Assembly (NCBI GenBank): GCA_022478985.1
Contig: JAKSZP010004176.1
Coordinates: 62,001 to 126,000, forward strand
Direction: 5' to 3'
DNA length: 64,000 nt
From: Massospora cicadina
Lineage: Eukaryota; Entomophthoromycota; Entomophthoromycetes; Entomophthorales; Entomophthoraceae
The position numbers were made by a program, and so were the translations under genes. Below are positions 1 through 10,321 of the stretch, piece by piece; position 1 is the first letter of the stretch; the number at the start of each line of letters is the position of its first letter. The notes below the pieces were generated by a model that saw only the letters and a list, made by a program, of their open reading frames with translations, ran no database searches and was not told the DNA's origin.

Positions 1-1078
1 CATTGAAAGAAACTGCCCATCTTTTCATATACCATGTGTTGTCAATGTTTGGTCTTCCCCAGGAGATCATCAGTGACCGGGGTTTACAGTTTACTGCGCG
101 GTTTTGGAGTAAACTCCTATTGATCCTGAAAATATCCCCCTGTTGATCCACTGTGTATCACCCTCAGTCCACCAGAAAGACCGAGCGGGTTAATCAAGTC
201 CTCAAACGTTACCTGCTTTGCTATGATGCAGCAGCGCAGGATACTTGGGCTAGTGACTTGCCCCTCACTCAATTTGCTTACAATAATGGGACCCATGCAA
301 GTCCATGGGGTTTTCCCCTTACAAAGCAACGTTGGGTTATAATCCTTCATTTTCAGTCAGGCCATGCCTGCGGCCTGAGGTTCAAGCTGCCACGGACCAT
401 GCTGCCCATATCCAATTGACCCAAGCTTTAGTATGGGAACACCTTGCTAAAGCCATCGATGACTACAAGTGGTTTGCGGATTGCAAGCGCCTTCCAGGTC
501 ATTATTTTACGGTGGGTTCCTACGTTATGCTTGATACCCATCATTTGTGAATTCAAACCCCTTCCCACAAGTTCGCCAGTAAGCGCTTGGGCCCCCATTT
601 AGTGGAGGAGGTATTGGGTAATGGGGCGTTCCATCTGAAGCTTCCTGCGCATTGGAAGCAGCACCCAGTTTTCCATGTTTCCCAGCTGTCGCCCTTCAAG
701 GGTGCAATTCCCATGGAACTGGAGCTGATCATCATCAATGATGGGGAAGAAGCTGAGGTAGAGGCCATCCTGGCATCCTGGAAGTCATGACGTTTTGTCC
801 AATATCTAGTGGCCTGGAAAGGGTATCCAGCCTACAAAAATAGTTGGGTCAAGGCGCGCGATTGCGCGAATTGTATGGACCTGGTCAAAGCTTTCCATAT
901 ATCCCACCCCGAGGCTCCCCAACCCCCCCCCCCAAAAGTCACGACGATTATGGCTATCAAGTTACCCAAGGCACACAAGAATGTGGCTCTGGTGCAGTTT
1001 CCCGGTGGGAGTGCTCTTCCTTTGGAAAAAGGAAAGGGTAATGTAAGTCCCAGGGAATGTCCCCTGGCTCTTGATTAG
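1..1078 (+). pseudogene. Element E: 3' end of Gypsy pol (integrase C-terminal half plus chromodomain)
   Basis: This is the tail of a Ty3/Gypsy polyprotein; its 5' part lies outside the window. Integrase inserts element cDNA into the host genome, and the C-terminal chromodomain of chromoviruses is thought to steer it to modified histones. Visible in order: the end of the integrase core with FGLPQEIISDRG at about 45-80 (second catalytic Asp), YHPQSTRKTERVNQ from 156 (catalytic Glu), the block HPVFHVSQLSPFKG at about 661-703, then a chromodomain at about 755-890 with VAWKGYP and SWVKARD. The frame shifts near 300, and a TGA at 788-790 interrupts the chromodomain start, so it is dead. An 11-base C run at about 923-933 encodes prolines. 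The frame ends at 1076-1078. Related to element C on the opposite strand. Confidence 0.85.
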
Positions 1079-1830
1079 GCCATCTTCCTGTTCCTGAGTA
1101 AAAAGACACCGATGAAAATGGTGGTACCCCTTGTTACTCAGGGCGATCTCGCTCACATAGTAGACAAGCGATGGGTAACAGCTCTTCCACTTCGAATCCC
1201 ACCCCCAGTACCCACACTCACCTCAGCAGAACTGTTGTGGGGAATTAGCGAAATCTGCGCTGAGATTGTCAAATTGAAATTGGTTGGATCAAATTTGAGT
1301 GGCAATCCGGCCAATGCCCAAATCTCAAAAGGCTGAAAAGGCTAGAAGTATGAGGTGCCAGCCAGAATGCCCGACTGTTCCAATTTGATCAATGTGCTGA
1401 TAGAACTAACATTGGGCGCCATCAATGATGGTTTAAAGCCCTCTGTTAGCAATTTAATCATTGCAGCCAATGTGATGCCAATGACTGAACTAATGATTCA
1501 ATGACTGAGTGTGGGTGGGTTGGGCATCCCAAACCCATTCCCAACCAAATGGACCCATCCCTATGTGGGGTGGCCTTGGGGGATTCCTGTCACTCATCAG
1601 GCCAAACGCCGTCATGCCAACCATCAGAAATGTAGCTGAGCCCCAGTTTGGACGTTTGAGGTTGAACTGACAGCGACTTGGCCTACCGCCAAATTTTGCA
1701 ATGTTAGTTCTCAAGAAACAAACCCGCCCATTCCCAAACAATTTACTGGTTAAGGTGAAATTGCGGGACCCAATTCTGACCTTTCAATAACCCGTTTGAC
1801 CAATATTTAATCAGTTGCATAGCACTGAGA
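1079..1830. other. Unassigned spacer between elements E (+) and C (-)
   Basis: No convincing gene. The stretch lies between the stop of the E polyprotein and the decayed 3' end of element C, so it probably holds 3' untranslated or LTR remnants of one or both. I could not find a second copy in the window, so no LTR can be called. A TTCGAATCCC string at 1191-1200 resembles a tRNA B-box, but the flanking arms do not pair. Confidence 0.4.
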
Positions 1831-1839
1831 AAATTGTTG

Positions 1840-3300
1840 GTCAATTTTCTTCCTTTTTCTTCAATAAAATTTTGCCAAAAAACCAAAAAAATTTATTATT
1901 TCTTCTGACCGCGTCCCTGATGGCGTTTTCCTGGTGGCCCATCAGTCTATATGCTGGATGGATTTTACCAGTACTCTTGGGCACTATGGCCCCTTCTGTC
2001 ATCAATTGGGTTCAGCGAGTCCGATATTTTTGGCTCTACAACCCTATTATCATTAATTTTCGGCAGCAATACATGGGGATCTTGTGGCTGTATGTCCACC
2101 AATTGCAAGAGAGAATTCGTCTCCTTGCCACCCCAGTTGAAATGGCCCCATATGCTGAGGATCTCATCAAAACTATCTCTGTGATTCCACCCCCTGCAGC
2201 AAGACCCTCTGGGTCAGGAGTGGGTTCAGTGTGGTTCGTTGTTGGGATCATTCTCACCTTTGTGGTGCATCAACACTTCGTCATTTCCCGATGCCCGGCT
2301 CAATATCAAGTCGTCCAGTTGGCAATGCCTCTGGAATTCTGGCTTGCTTTTTGGGTGCTTATGCATCCCGACTGGCAGGCTGGTTTAAAGTTCTTCTTCC
2401 ATTTCCATGAAACTGTGTGGCCAAAATGTGATGAGTATTGTTGGCTGCAGATGGTACCTCTGGGCAAAGGCATGGGCCGCCAAAAGGAAAGATTATACCC
2501 CAAGATTTCTTTGTATGGGGAAAAGCCAGTGAATGCATGCATTCCGTTATTAAACACAAATTGAGTGAGTGGAAGGTCATCAGCCCAGGTACCCTGCGCA
2601 GCAGCAGCGTAGCATCACAGATGCTGTTCTAAGATTTGATGACCCAATCAATTTGACCATCTGACTGTGGATGGTATGCAGTGGAGCAACAGGACGTAAT
2701 CTTCATGATTTACAAGAGCTCATTCCAAAACTGCGCCATAAACTGGGTCCCACAATCATTGATAATTTCTTGTGGGAGCCCAAACATCAAAAACAATTGA
2801 CACACAAACAAGCGGGTAGTTTCTTTGATAGTGGTGGAGGTAGAGCAGGGGATAAACAAGAAGAATTTAGTTAAGCGGTCTTCAACCACCATAACTGCTG
2901 TAAACCCTTGGAGCTGGGAACTCAACAATAAAATTATGGACACTGATGACCATGGGCCCTCTGCCTGCTGCAAGGGATGTAAGAGGCCATTCCTACTTAA
3001 CAGTCCAATTTGGCCCATGCGCAAGTTACACAATTAGCAATCCATGCTGGGACATTCTTTGACAAGCATAGCCAATTATAGGTGCGTTTGATTAAAACAT
3101 TGCATCTCTTTTACTTGGGTGACTGACTGCAGGAGGATCATGATGATCCTGAAAGCTTTTGGCTCAGAGAAGGAAAGGAACCCACCCCACTACTGAAATT
3201 GGATGAGACCCTTGGCCAGAAAATAGGGAGAATTCTTGGGGGAAGGGAGGGACGACCGCTCCAAAAAATTCTACCTTATCTGCACATGCTTTATTTGCTT
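1840..3300 (-). pseudogene. Element C integrase, decayed
   Basis: Reading right to left: a degenerate linker and zinc-binding region (about 3040-3300), the integrase core (2710-3033) with VVEDRLTKFF and FGLPQEIINDCGTQF, then AYHPQSDGQIDWV near 2640-2690, where the catalytic Glu has become Asp. Next is GFSPYKEILGYN near 2500-2530, which matches GFSPYKATLGYN of element E. Several frameshifts separate these blocks. A possible chromodomain remnant lies at about 1900-2060 but is weak. The longest plus-strand frame here (1815-2564) is antisense to this gene and is not itself a gene. Confidence 0.75.
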
Positions 3301-3309
3301 CTAAGACCC

Positions 3310-3598
3310 ATTAAATAAAAGGCACATTTAGAACAAGATCTGTTGCCAACAAGGTGGGCGGAACAAGGGCTAAGATTTGAGTGGTGGGAATGACTCTAAC
3401 GAGATCTCCCTCATATGAGTCAGATGGACAATGTGCGGGATTGTGGATTGGAAAATTGGGGATAATATTTAAGGCTCCTTTCACAAATTTATATTTTAAG
3501 TTAAAACTGCACAAATCCCATTAGGTTCAGCGCTGTCAATGTGCCAACTTTCGTGGCTTTCAGAAATAAAGAAAAGCTTGGTGGCCTTTTTGTGCAAA
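3310..3598 (-). pseudogene. Element C RNase H, 3' part
   Basis: C-terminal part of the RNase H domain that removes the RNA strand during cDNA synthesis. Minus-strand frames contain LKYKFVKGALNIIPNFP, which corresponds to the closing RNase H block usually reading like YRPGKLNVVADALSR. One frameshift lies near 3500. The upstream half of the domain is at 20507-20700, on the other side of element B. Confidence 0.65.
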
Positions 3599-3603
3599 TA
3601 CCT
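3599..3603. repeat. Target-site duplication of element B, left copy (TACCT)
   Basis: TACCT directly precedes the TG of the B LTR at 3604. The identical TACCT follows the CA end at 20502-20506. A perfect 5-bp duplication is typical of Ty3/Gypsy integration. Confidence 0.9.
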
Positions 3604-4751
3604 TGTAAAAATTTACTTATTTGGTTATTATTGGCAAACAACCTAGTAATCTTTTTACTGCACAGGTTCGTTTTCCTCGTGCACTTCATCTGCGTTGCAT
3701 AGTATAATAGTTTATTGATCAATAATAGTATGACGACTATTATCTGTAGTTGAGTTTATATTCTTATATCTTGGCCCAATGCTCGGCCAGTATTCCTGAT
3801 TAAATACTTGTGATGTCATGATCATAGGGATTCGTTCCCTTGTTCTGTCCAGCCCAATCTTTGCTGAGATTCCCTGGTGACAGTTTCTTCAGTCCAACAC
3901 ACAGTTAGAAGCAATCCCCAATTGTGTCTCCTTCTTCTCTATATCACCACTCAGATCTTTACTCTTTTCTCTGAGTCTTCCAATTATTGCACACAGCAAT
4001 AATATCTTTGAGAAGAATAGCACAATTGAAAGCTGATGATAGTCTAATAATAAAACTATATACCGGATGAAAACAATAGAACTATATAATTCTGTTCTCA
4101 AAATTACTATTCCTTACAATAGTGAATCTAGGGAACTTATAGTGGGGATTTGGTCGTCTAACCCTCAGTTGACACCTCTTTGATGAAACAGCAGCCTTTG
4201 CCATTGAATCACCCATCCTTATCTTGGCAACAATGGTCTTCCCCATCCTAGCTAGGATTCCATCATTGGACATCCTTGAGACCTAAATGGAAAGAGTTGA
4301 AAACGTGTCCCTAACGTTTTCCTCTCAATCCAAGCAAACCAACCATATTTGACTAGTGACCTGCTTAGGTAATGGGACTTATTGCCCATTAAGGCAAGTC
4401 ACAAACCAACTGATTGATTTGCTATTTACAGGTGACATCACTCGCCTCACAACTTAATACTTACAAATCCAATCAGTCAGTGATGTAACCCAACTATTCC
4501 CAATTATTACACCTGATAGTTAATCACTATTAGATGACCCTATCTTGTTGGCAACTTTGACCGGCGAGATCATAATCATTCATCTGGATTGATCCCAATG
4601 GATATGACCAGGCGAATATCCCAAAATCCCCCAAACGTAGTTACTCTGAAACTTGAGCTAAATGATTTCTAATTCACTTCGCCTTAGGAAATTTTATCCT
4701 AGCGATTACCGGTAATTTAGCAGGCTGGGAATATGGACAAAAATCCCAACA
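3604..4751 (-). repeat. Element B 3' LTR (1148 bp)
   Basis: Begins TGTAAAAATT and ends CCCAACA on the plus strand, and aligns along its length with the split copy at 12010-12266 plus 19613-20501. It is complete, so it serves as the reference for locating the A insertion. In the other copy the break falls within the segment near 3860-3868. No genuine ORF is seen; minus-strand frames at 3889-4101 and 4082-4273 are chance. Confidence 0.92.
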
Positions 4752-5265
4752 CATCCCCCTCTTGCCTAGATCTCCAGCAAGAAAAGGACTGGGGCATGAG
4801 AACACCGCTTTGGCCACTCAGTTGAAACTTCATTGGCTCAAGTGGAGTATGATCGTGAGTAATCAACGCTGCTCAGGACGACCTTCTGCATGCAGCACTC
4901 TTCCTCTTCCTCCTTGCTACTGCCTTCTCAGAGCGCAGTCCCCACAATCTACTGTCATGCCAGGCTGATCAATTTACTCATGACTATATTAGTGCCAGGA
5001 ACTGGTTTTCCTACATCAGGGCATATGGCCCACTGTCATATTCAGGATTCTTGGTCCGGCGTCCTTAATATCCTGATTTTCTCCTCAATCTAGACAGGAG
5101 ACTCTTGCCTTTGATGTTCATTTTGCAGCTCAATTAAGAATGCTTATTTATGTTTGCCCTTGTTATTTTTCTCTCATAACCTCTTGACTCATGTCATTCT
5201 TAATTCTTCTCTTGGAGAACTTATCTCATTAAATTTGAGATTAATTTCTTTAAATTTGGAGCTTA
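4752..5265. other. Element B, region between 3' LTR and antisense ORF
   Basis: About 500 bp with no recognisable domain. The right part (about 5100-5260) is pyrimidine- and AT-rich on the plus strand and could be leader or promoter sequence of the following plus-strand ORF. Short plus-strand frames at 4762-4968 and 4890-5093 might be decayed upstream pieces of that ORF, but I cannot support them. Confidence 0.4.
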
Positions 5266-6393
5266 ATGGATTGTAGAGTGCATAATGTCAACTTCCATAT
5301 AAGTCCACAATCCCCCTCTCGTCCAGCTCACATTTCAAATTCCAAGTTGCTATATCAGCAGCTTCTGAATAGTTTGGCTGATAAAGACCTCCAGCTCTTC
5401 TGGCAGATGAGTTGGGATGCTCGGTGGAACCTCTTCTATGGTCCTTCCAGGACTCATATTCCTAGTCTGGCACCAGCAGCTAGTCCTTTTGTCAAATTAC
5501 CAGAAACGGTAACTAATCCATCCAAAACCAGGCTTGTAATCATTTTTGAACAGCTTTCAGCCAATTCTTCCTCTGCTATTGATTCCAGAGTTGAATTTTA
5601 AACCTCTTCTGGATTCAGCTCCTTTTGCTGATGCACCAACCACTGTCATAGATGCTCTGGAGATTATACCATTTGCTCTTGATCGCTCATTTTTTGCCAG
5701 GTAAGACCTGCTTCCTGAGTTCCTCTTCTGACTTAGACAATATTACAAACTGCTGTTCTGGCTATTGAGCTCACCATCAGTAACAGTATTCATTTTAAAC
5801 TCCCATATGCTGAACTCTGGGCCTAAGTAACCAAGACTTTGTTCCTAGCGCTGAATCCCTCTGATCCTGATAAGATCCTGGATTGGGATACCGCCGCTTA
5901 TGCTCTTTGCTTTGCTGGCCAAGTTCTTTGAAGTTTATCCACAAAGCTTCCAGCCTAACCCAGGGCTCACTGCTTCTTCAGCTTTAGCTTCTGAGAAGCC
6001 TGTAGTCATTTCTTGCAAGATAGCATTCGTTCCCTGCACAACTATCTCTTCGCCAGCACTTCCCATCAGTATCTTCCGCTGATGGCATTGGTAGGGGGCA
6101 TGATTTGGCAACCTCTGTCAAGCATCCCTTGTTCACTGCTGGCCCATATGTCTGGTGTTCTTGATGGAGCCCATCGTCAGGCGCTCAAGAATAATCTTCC
6201 AGCTCCAGTACTGTATCAGGATTACTCAGGGTTATTCTCCAATTGCCTCTTCAAATACTGTTGCTTTCCTTCCACTCTTGGGCTTCACAATTGGCTTCAT
6301 CTGATATCTCAATTTCTCTTCCCTAATCATCTTCTCTCAGGGCTCTGCGTCTGCTCAAAGAATGTGGTTTCATGTAGGTTTAGCCCTTGCTAG
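5266..6393 (+). pseudogene. Antisense ORF inside element B (unknown protein, decayed)
   Basis: A plus-strand reading frame opposite to the element that carries it, between integrase and the 3' LTR. I do not recognise the family. Two long open pieces (5266-5601, 111 aa; 6013-6393, 126 aa) share one frame. Between them, sensible protein continues with stops and at least one shift, for example KPLLDSAPFADAPTTVIDAL near 5600-5660 and NPSDPDKILDWDTAAYALCF near 5850-5915. The piece at 6013-6393 includes LPLMALVGGMIWQPLSS. The minus strand of this interval has no frame over 60 aa. Composition is Ser/Pro/Ala/Leu rich, with no obvious zinc finger or membrane segment. Antisense accessory ORFs in this position are known in some plant Gypsy lineages; whether this one is comparable is inference. 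Confidence 0.5.
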
Positions 6394-6506
6394 CATCCAA
6401 TCTCACATTGACTTTGACAGGCTGTTCATTACTACCACGATCCATCCTCCCTCCCCCAAGAGGACATATAGGTGGAATCGTCCCCATATTGAAGACAACT
6501 AAATTA

Positions 6507-6512
6507 AATAAA
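6507..6512 (+). promoter_or_regulatory. AATAAA polyadenylation signal downstream of antisense ORF
   Basis: AATAAA lies about 115 bp after the last stop of the plus-strand ORF (6393), inside an AT- and T-rich stretch (about 6490-6650). It would suit termination of a plus-strand transcript, but AATAAA is common in AT-rich DNA. Confidence 0.4.
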
Positions 6513-6696
6513 ACTTATAAAATTATATCAATTTTCTTTATGCGGTTTATAATCTTTTTTTCCTATATCTTTTATCAATTTTTTATTTTTATTCTTCTTT
6601 TTTCATGGAACTTGACCTTGTTTCAGTTCAGCGGTCCATCTTTTTCTTTTTTCCCCCAAACTGGGTCCTAGGTACTTAAAACTGCCAGTTTTCTAT

Positions 6697-6763
6697 GGTT
6701 TAGAGGTCCTTTTTTTGGACCTAACCATCTAGATTGGTTCAGAGGTCCTTTTTTGGACTTGAA
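6697..6763. terminator. Two T-loop hairpin direct repeats between convergent ORFs
   Basis: A unit reading GGTTYAGAGGTCC followed by T6-7 and GGACYT occurs twice, 39 bp apart. In the first, AGGTCC (6704-6709) and GGACCT (6717-6722) pair perfectly around seven T. In the second, AGGTCC (6743-6748) and GGACTT (6755-6760) pair with one G-T wobble. The second overlaps the last pol codons, whose TGA is at 6739-6741. The repeats sit where minus-strand pol and the plus-strand ORF converge, so a role in ending transcripts is possible. Confidence 0.4.
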
Positions 6764-8078
6764 CTAATCATCAGTACATGAACAACATAATGGTTAAATG
6801 GTCCTTTGGGAACTCTGATGTTTTTTTCATTGATCCATCGCTTAAAATACTTAGCATGGACTCGATTTACAACTCTTCCATCCAATAGATTTTTGATGGA
6901 GTAAGCATCAGTTACCATATTAGCAATAACTTCAAATGGACCCAACCACAACACATATAGTTTGTTTCTACTTCCAAAACCATGCATATCGCAATAGGCA
7001 ACTCTTTCCCCTATTTGATATTCTGCTAAGGCCGGTCAGCTCTTATTGTCCATTGATTTTGCTTGTATCCTTTTCTTCAACATAGTATCAAATGATTGTG
7101 ATTACATATTGATCAGGATATCCGTCATTCAGTTCAAGTACTGTTTGACACTCATACCCAATTTAGGTTCCACCGCTAAATATAAAATCGATGGAAACGC
7201 AGCCTTTCTTCTGTACAAAAGCTCAAACAGCATCTTTCCCATCGCTATATGATGACTAATATTATAGGCAAATGTCACCAAACTCAGTATGTTCCCCAAG
7301 CGGAAGTTCTTCCTGAGACCATCTTCCTCAGCATCACGGCCAGCATTCCATTCACCCATTCTACCAGTCCATCCATCTCTGGATGGTAGGGTACTGACAT
7401 GACACCTATGATCCCCATTATCTCATTCAATCTTGTGATCACATGGGACAAGAAGTTGGTCCCATTATTGCTAAGCAAGACCTGCGGACATCCATGTCAG
7501 TAAACTACTTGATCCAGGATGAATTTCGTGGTGCTGATAGCATCTACTTTCGTTAGGGACTTTGTCTTAACCCATCTCATCAGATGGTTGATGGCAACTA
7601 TAATATACTTGACTCCACCTGTGCTTATTCTCAGCGGTCCCATCACATCAATAGACGCCGTGTGCTAGGAAAATCCAGAGCGGACCAGACTGTATCCAGT
7701 TGTATTCTTATGTGGTTTGTGCAGCTGGCACTCCACGCAACAAGCTAGATAATCTGCGACATTGTAGTTGATGGATTCCCAGTAGTAGTACTGGCGGATA
7801 TGGTTGGTTGTTTTCATAAGGTTTCCATACTCGACAATCTTATTAGCTTCTTGCACTATAGCTGCTCTTTCCAATGGCTTCAGGAATAATAACTGATTCT
7901 CATTGATTGTCTTGAGTACTTGTCCATCCATAGTCTTAGTGTTTTCCATCGCTTTCCAAAGCACACATTGGATTTCTTGGGGCTCATTTCCGATTTCTCC
8001 AAAGACCATTCTCTGGAATAGCTCATCCGCCTGCAGGTATACCATCTGGACCATTGGTAACCACGATAAGCCATCCAC
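6739..8078 (-). pseudogene. Element B integrase
   Basis: Integrase of element B. From the right: zinc-binding HHCC region in the 137-aa frame 7665-8078 with HIRQYYYWESINYNVADYL and CVECQLHK; the catalytic core around 7284-7665 with LSNNGTNF (Asp replaced by Asn) and SVPYHPEMDGLVEWVNG (catalytic Glu appears kept); the core end at 7129-7359; then a GPY/F module at 6739-6987 with WLGPFEVIANMV and VNRVHAKYFKRW. The C-terminus has no chromodomain and ends SPKKDL at a TGA. Frames are broken near 7360, 7480 and 7665, so it is inactive. Confidence 0.85.
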
Positions 8079-9836
8079 ATTCTTGTGAGAAGCCCCTGCT
8101 AGGCGGACAATCTTGTAATCATAAGCCTGGAGCTTAAGTGCCCATCAAGCTAGTCATCCTTCTGGATCTCTCAAATTGTGAAGATAATTCAATAGAGTGT
8201 GGTCCGTCACCACTTTAAAGTGCATATCATGGATGTACACCCAAAAACTGCTTAAATGCGTAAATGACCTCAAGGCATTCACGCTAAGTCACAGTGTAGT
8301 TCCTCTCAGCAACTGAGAGTGTTTGGCTCACATATGCTACTGGATGTTCATACCCAAGTTCTTCTACTTGGCTTAATATGGCGCCAATCACCATCAACAA
8401 AGCATTGGTTTGAATAATAAAATCCTAATCAAAATTCAGATTTTTCAGAATCAGAGAATCTATTAAATATTGGCGTATCTCATTAAAGGAGTCCTGGGCC
8501 TCTTCATTCCATATGAATCCTTTTTTCAGATCCTTCAATAAATGGAATAAGGGCTCAGCTATTTGGGTGAAATACCGAATAAATCTTCTATAGTATTTGA
8601 CAATCCCAAGGAACACTTGGATGTCTCAGACACTCTTTGGCACAGCCATCTGTTCTATGGCTTCTATTTTCTGGGTTTGCGGCTGCAATCCACTGTAGTT
8701 GATTACAATTCCCAGATATTCCAACTCTTAAAGAAGTGGCACTTCCTCAGCTTAATCTTCAGGTTAGCCGCAGAAAGTCACTGGAATACTTCTTTCAAGT
8801 GGTGTAGGTGATCAGTAAACGTCCTACTGAACATGTTTATATCGTCCATGTATACCAGGATGCACAACAACTTCAAATAGCTCAGTATCGCATCCATGGC
8901 CCTCTGAAACATTTCAGGTGCATTACATAGACCCTAGGGCATCCTCGTTGATTGGTACAGCCCCTGCACGGTAATGATTGTGCATTTTTACTAGTCCTCT
9001 TTTGGCAAGTTGATCTGCCAATATCCTGAGATCAGATCTATTGCTGAGAAATAATTCGCTTCTCCTAATTGATCTAGCGCATTATCAATCCTCAGTAGGG
9101 GATATGAACCCTTCTTCATAATTTTATTCAGCTTCTGGTAGTCAATAACCACCCGCTTGGAGCCATCCTTTTTCTTCAAGATCAGAATCAGACTCGCCCA
9201 GGGACTTGACAATGGAACTAGAAGCCCATGCTTTACTAGTATGCTGATTTCATCCTCCGCTACTGCTTCAGCAGCTTTTGATCATCATATTGGTCTCATC
9301 CTGATTGGCAAATTTTCCTCAGTGTCAACCTTGCAGATCACATCTCTTGCACATCCCAAATCGTGGTTGTCCTGAGAAAACACTTCCCAATACTTTTTGA
9401 ATAGTTTGAGCACCTCCTCAGGATGGCCTTCTGACATATCGGTGAGTTGCTCTTGATCAACCAATAGGTTGATGCTCTTGGTTACCCTGGCTGGTAATCC
9501 TATCTCGTCAAGAATCCCAAAATCGTGGAATCTTCTAAATTCGGCCATCAGGATCAGATAAACAAATGAAATGATACGACTCCTCTTGATCTTCATCTGT
9601 TTTTCACTTAAGTTCGCCAGAACTCGAATTTTTCCACGGCCTGGAATTATCATCTCAGAAGCCACCCAAGGCTCCACTCTGGACTTCTTCCAGGGGCTTC
9701 TGACCTTCCCATACAACAGCTCAGGTATCTCTAATGTCAACCCCATGTCGACTATCATCTGAAATTCTGCTGGTATAGTCTTCTCATTCTTGATCCTCAG
9801 TGGAATTCCCCGGTTCTCTAGGATTTCCACTGGCAT
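8079..9836 (-). pseudogene. Element B reverse transcriptase and RNase H
   Basis: Copies element RNA into DNA and degrades the template. The 183-aa frame 9285-9836 is the protease-RT linker and start of RT, ending LPIRMRPI. The frame 8991-9212 holds SSPWASLILILKKKDGSKR and VIDYQKLNKI with FSAIDLISGYWQI. The catalytic YMDD box is intact at 8841-8852. The connection region (8425-8616) contains FLGIVKYYRRFI. RNase H follows down to about 8080 with a DHTLL block. The frame breaks near 9280, 8990 and 8620. Confidence 0.88.
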
Positions 9837-9842
9837 TTTGCG

Positions 9843-10321
9843 TCAGTTTCTACCAACTAATTGGTACTTAATCAGGACAATGCCGTCATTGTATATTAGA
9901 TTGATGAAGTTGTTTCTTTGATTCAGCGGAGCTTCACCATGCTTTAGAGATACCAATGATAACATCTGACCCAATATGGTCAACATATTATCCTCAAAGT
10001 TACATTTAACTCTGTATTTGTGTAGAAACTCCGTTCCAGTCAGAATGTCATATTTTGGTTGGCAAAAATATTGCTGGCGCAGATAAGACCAATGACCAAA
10101 ATTATAGTGGTAATGAGCTATACGTTCCACAGGAGACGATGGTGTTCAGCCCAGCTGTCTCATATTCCTTCTTATGTTCCAAGTCCGGCGAGTTCTTCAT
10201 CCTCTTTACTAGCTTGGTTGAGACAATATTGATGGGCGCTCCGTTGTCAACAATCGCCCTCACTCTTACTTGATTCACTTGTATGTCTTTATACATACAC
10301 TCAGAGTATTGCAATATAGTG
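9843..10321 (-). pseudogene. Element B aspartic protease
   Basis: Retropepsin-like protease that would cut the polyprotein. The frame 10102-10314 has VRAIVDNGAPINIVSTKLV, in which the catalytic D-T/S-G triad reads D-N-G. A second frame (9843-10130) continues the domain with the block beginning DILTGTEFLHKY. The two overlap in different frames, so a frameshift lies near 10100-10130. It sits between gag and RT as expected. Confidence 0.8.

Noticed and set aside
1180..1205. TTCGAATCCC resembling a tRNA or SINE B-box
   Set aside because: The flanking bases do not form a T-stem, there is no proper A-box, and no second copy was seen in the window.
1815..2564. 249-aa plus-strand ORF, hydrophobic and rich in Trp/Leu, looking like a membrane protein
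   Set aside because: At least its last 270 bases lie antisense to recognisable C integrase (GFSPYKEILGYN), it starts at TTG, and the hydrophobicity is what the reverse complement of such a gene gives. Treated as a shadow.
6540..6671. T-rich plus-strand ORF (94-aa frame from 6387) as a membrane protein gene
   Set aside because: Low-complexity TTT/ATT sequence gives Phe/Ile runs by chance. It is more likely 3' untranslated sequence of the antisense ORF.
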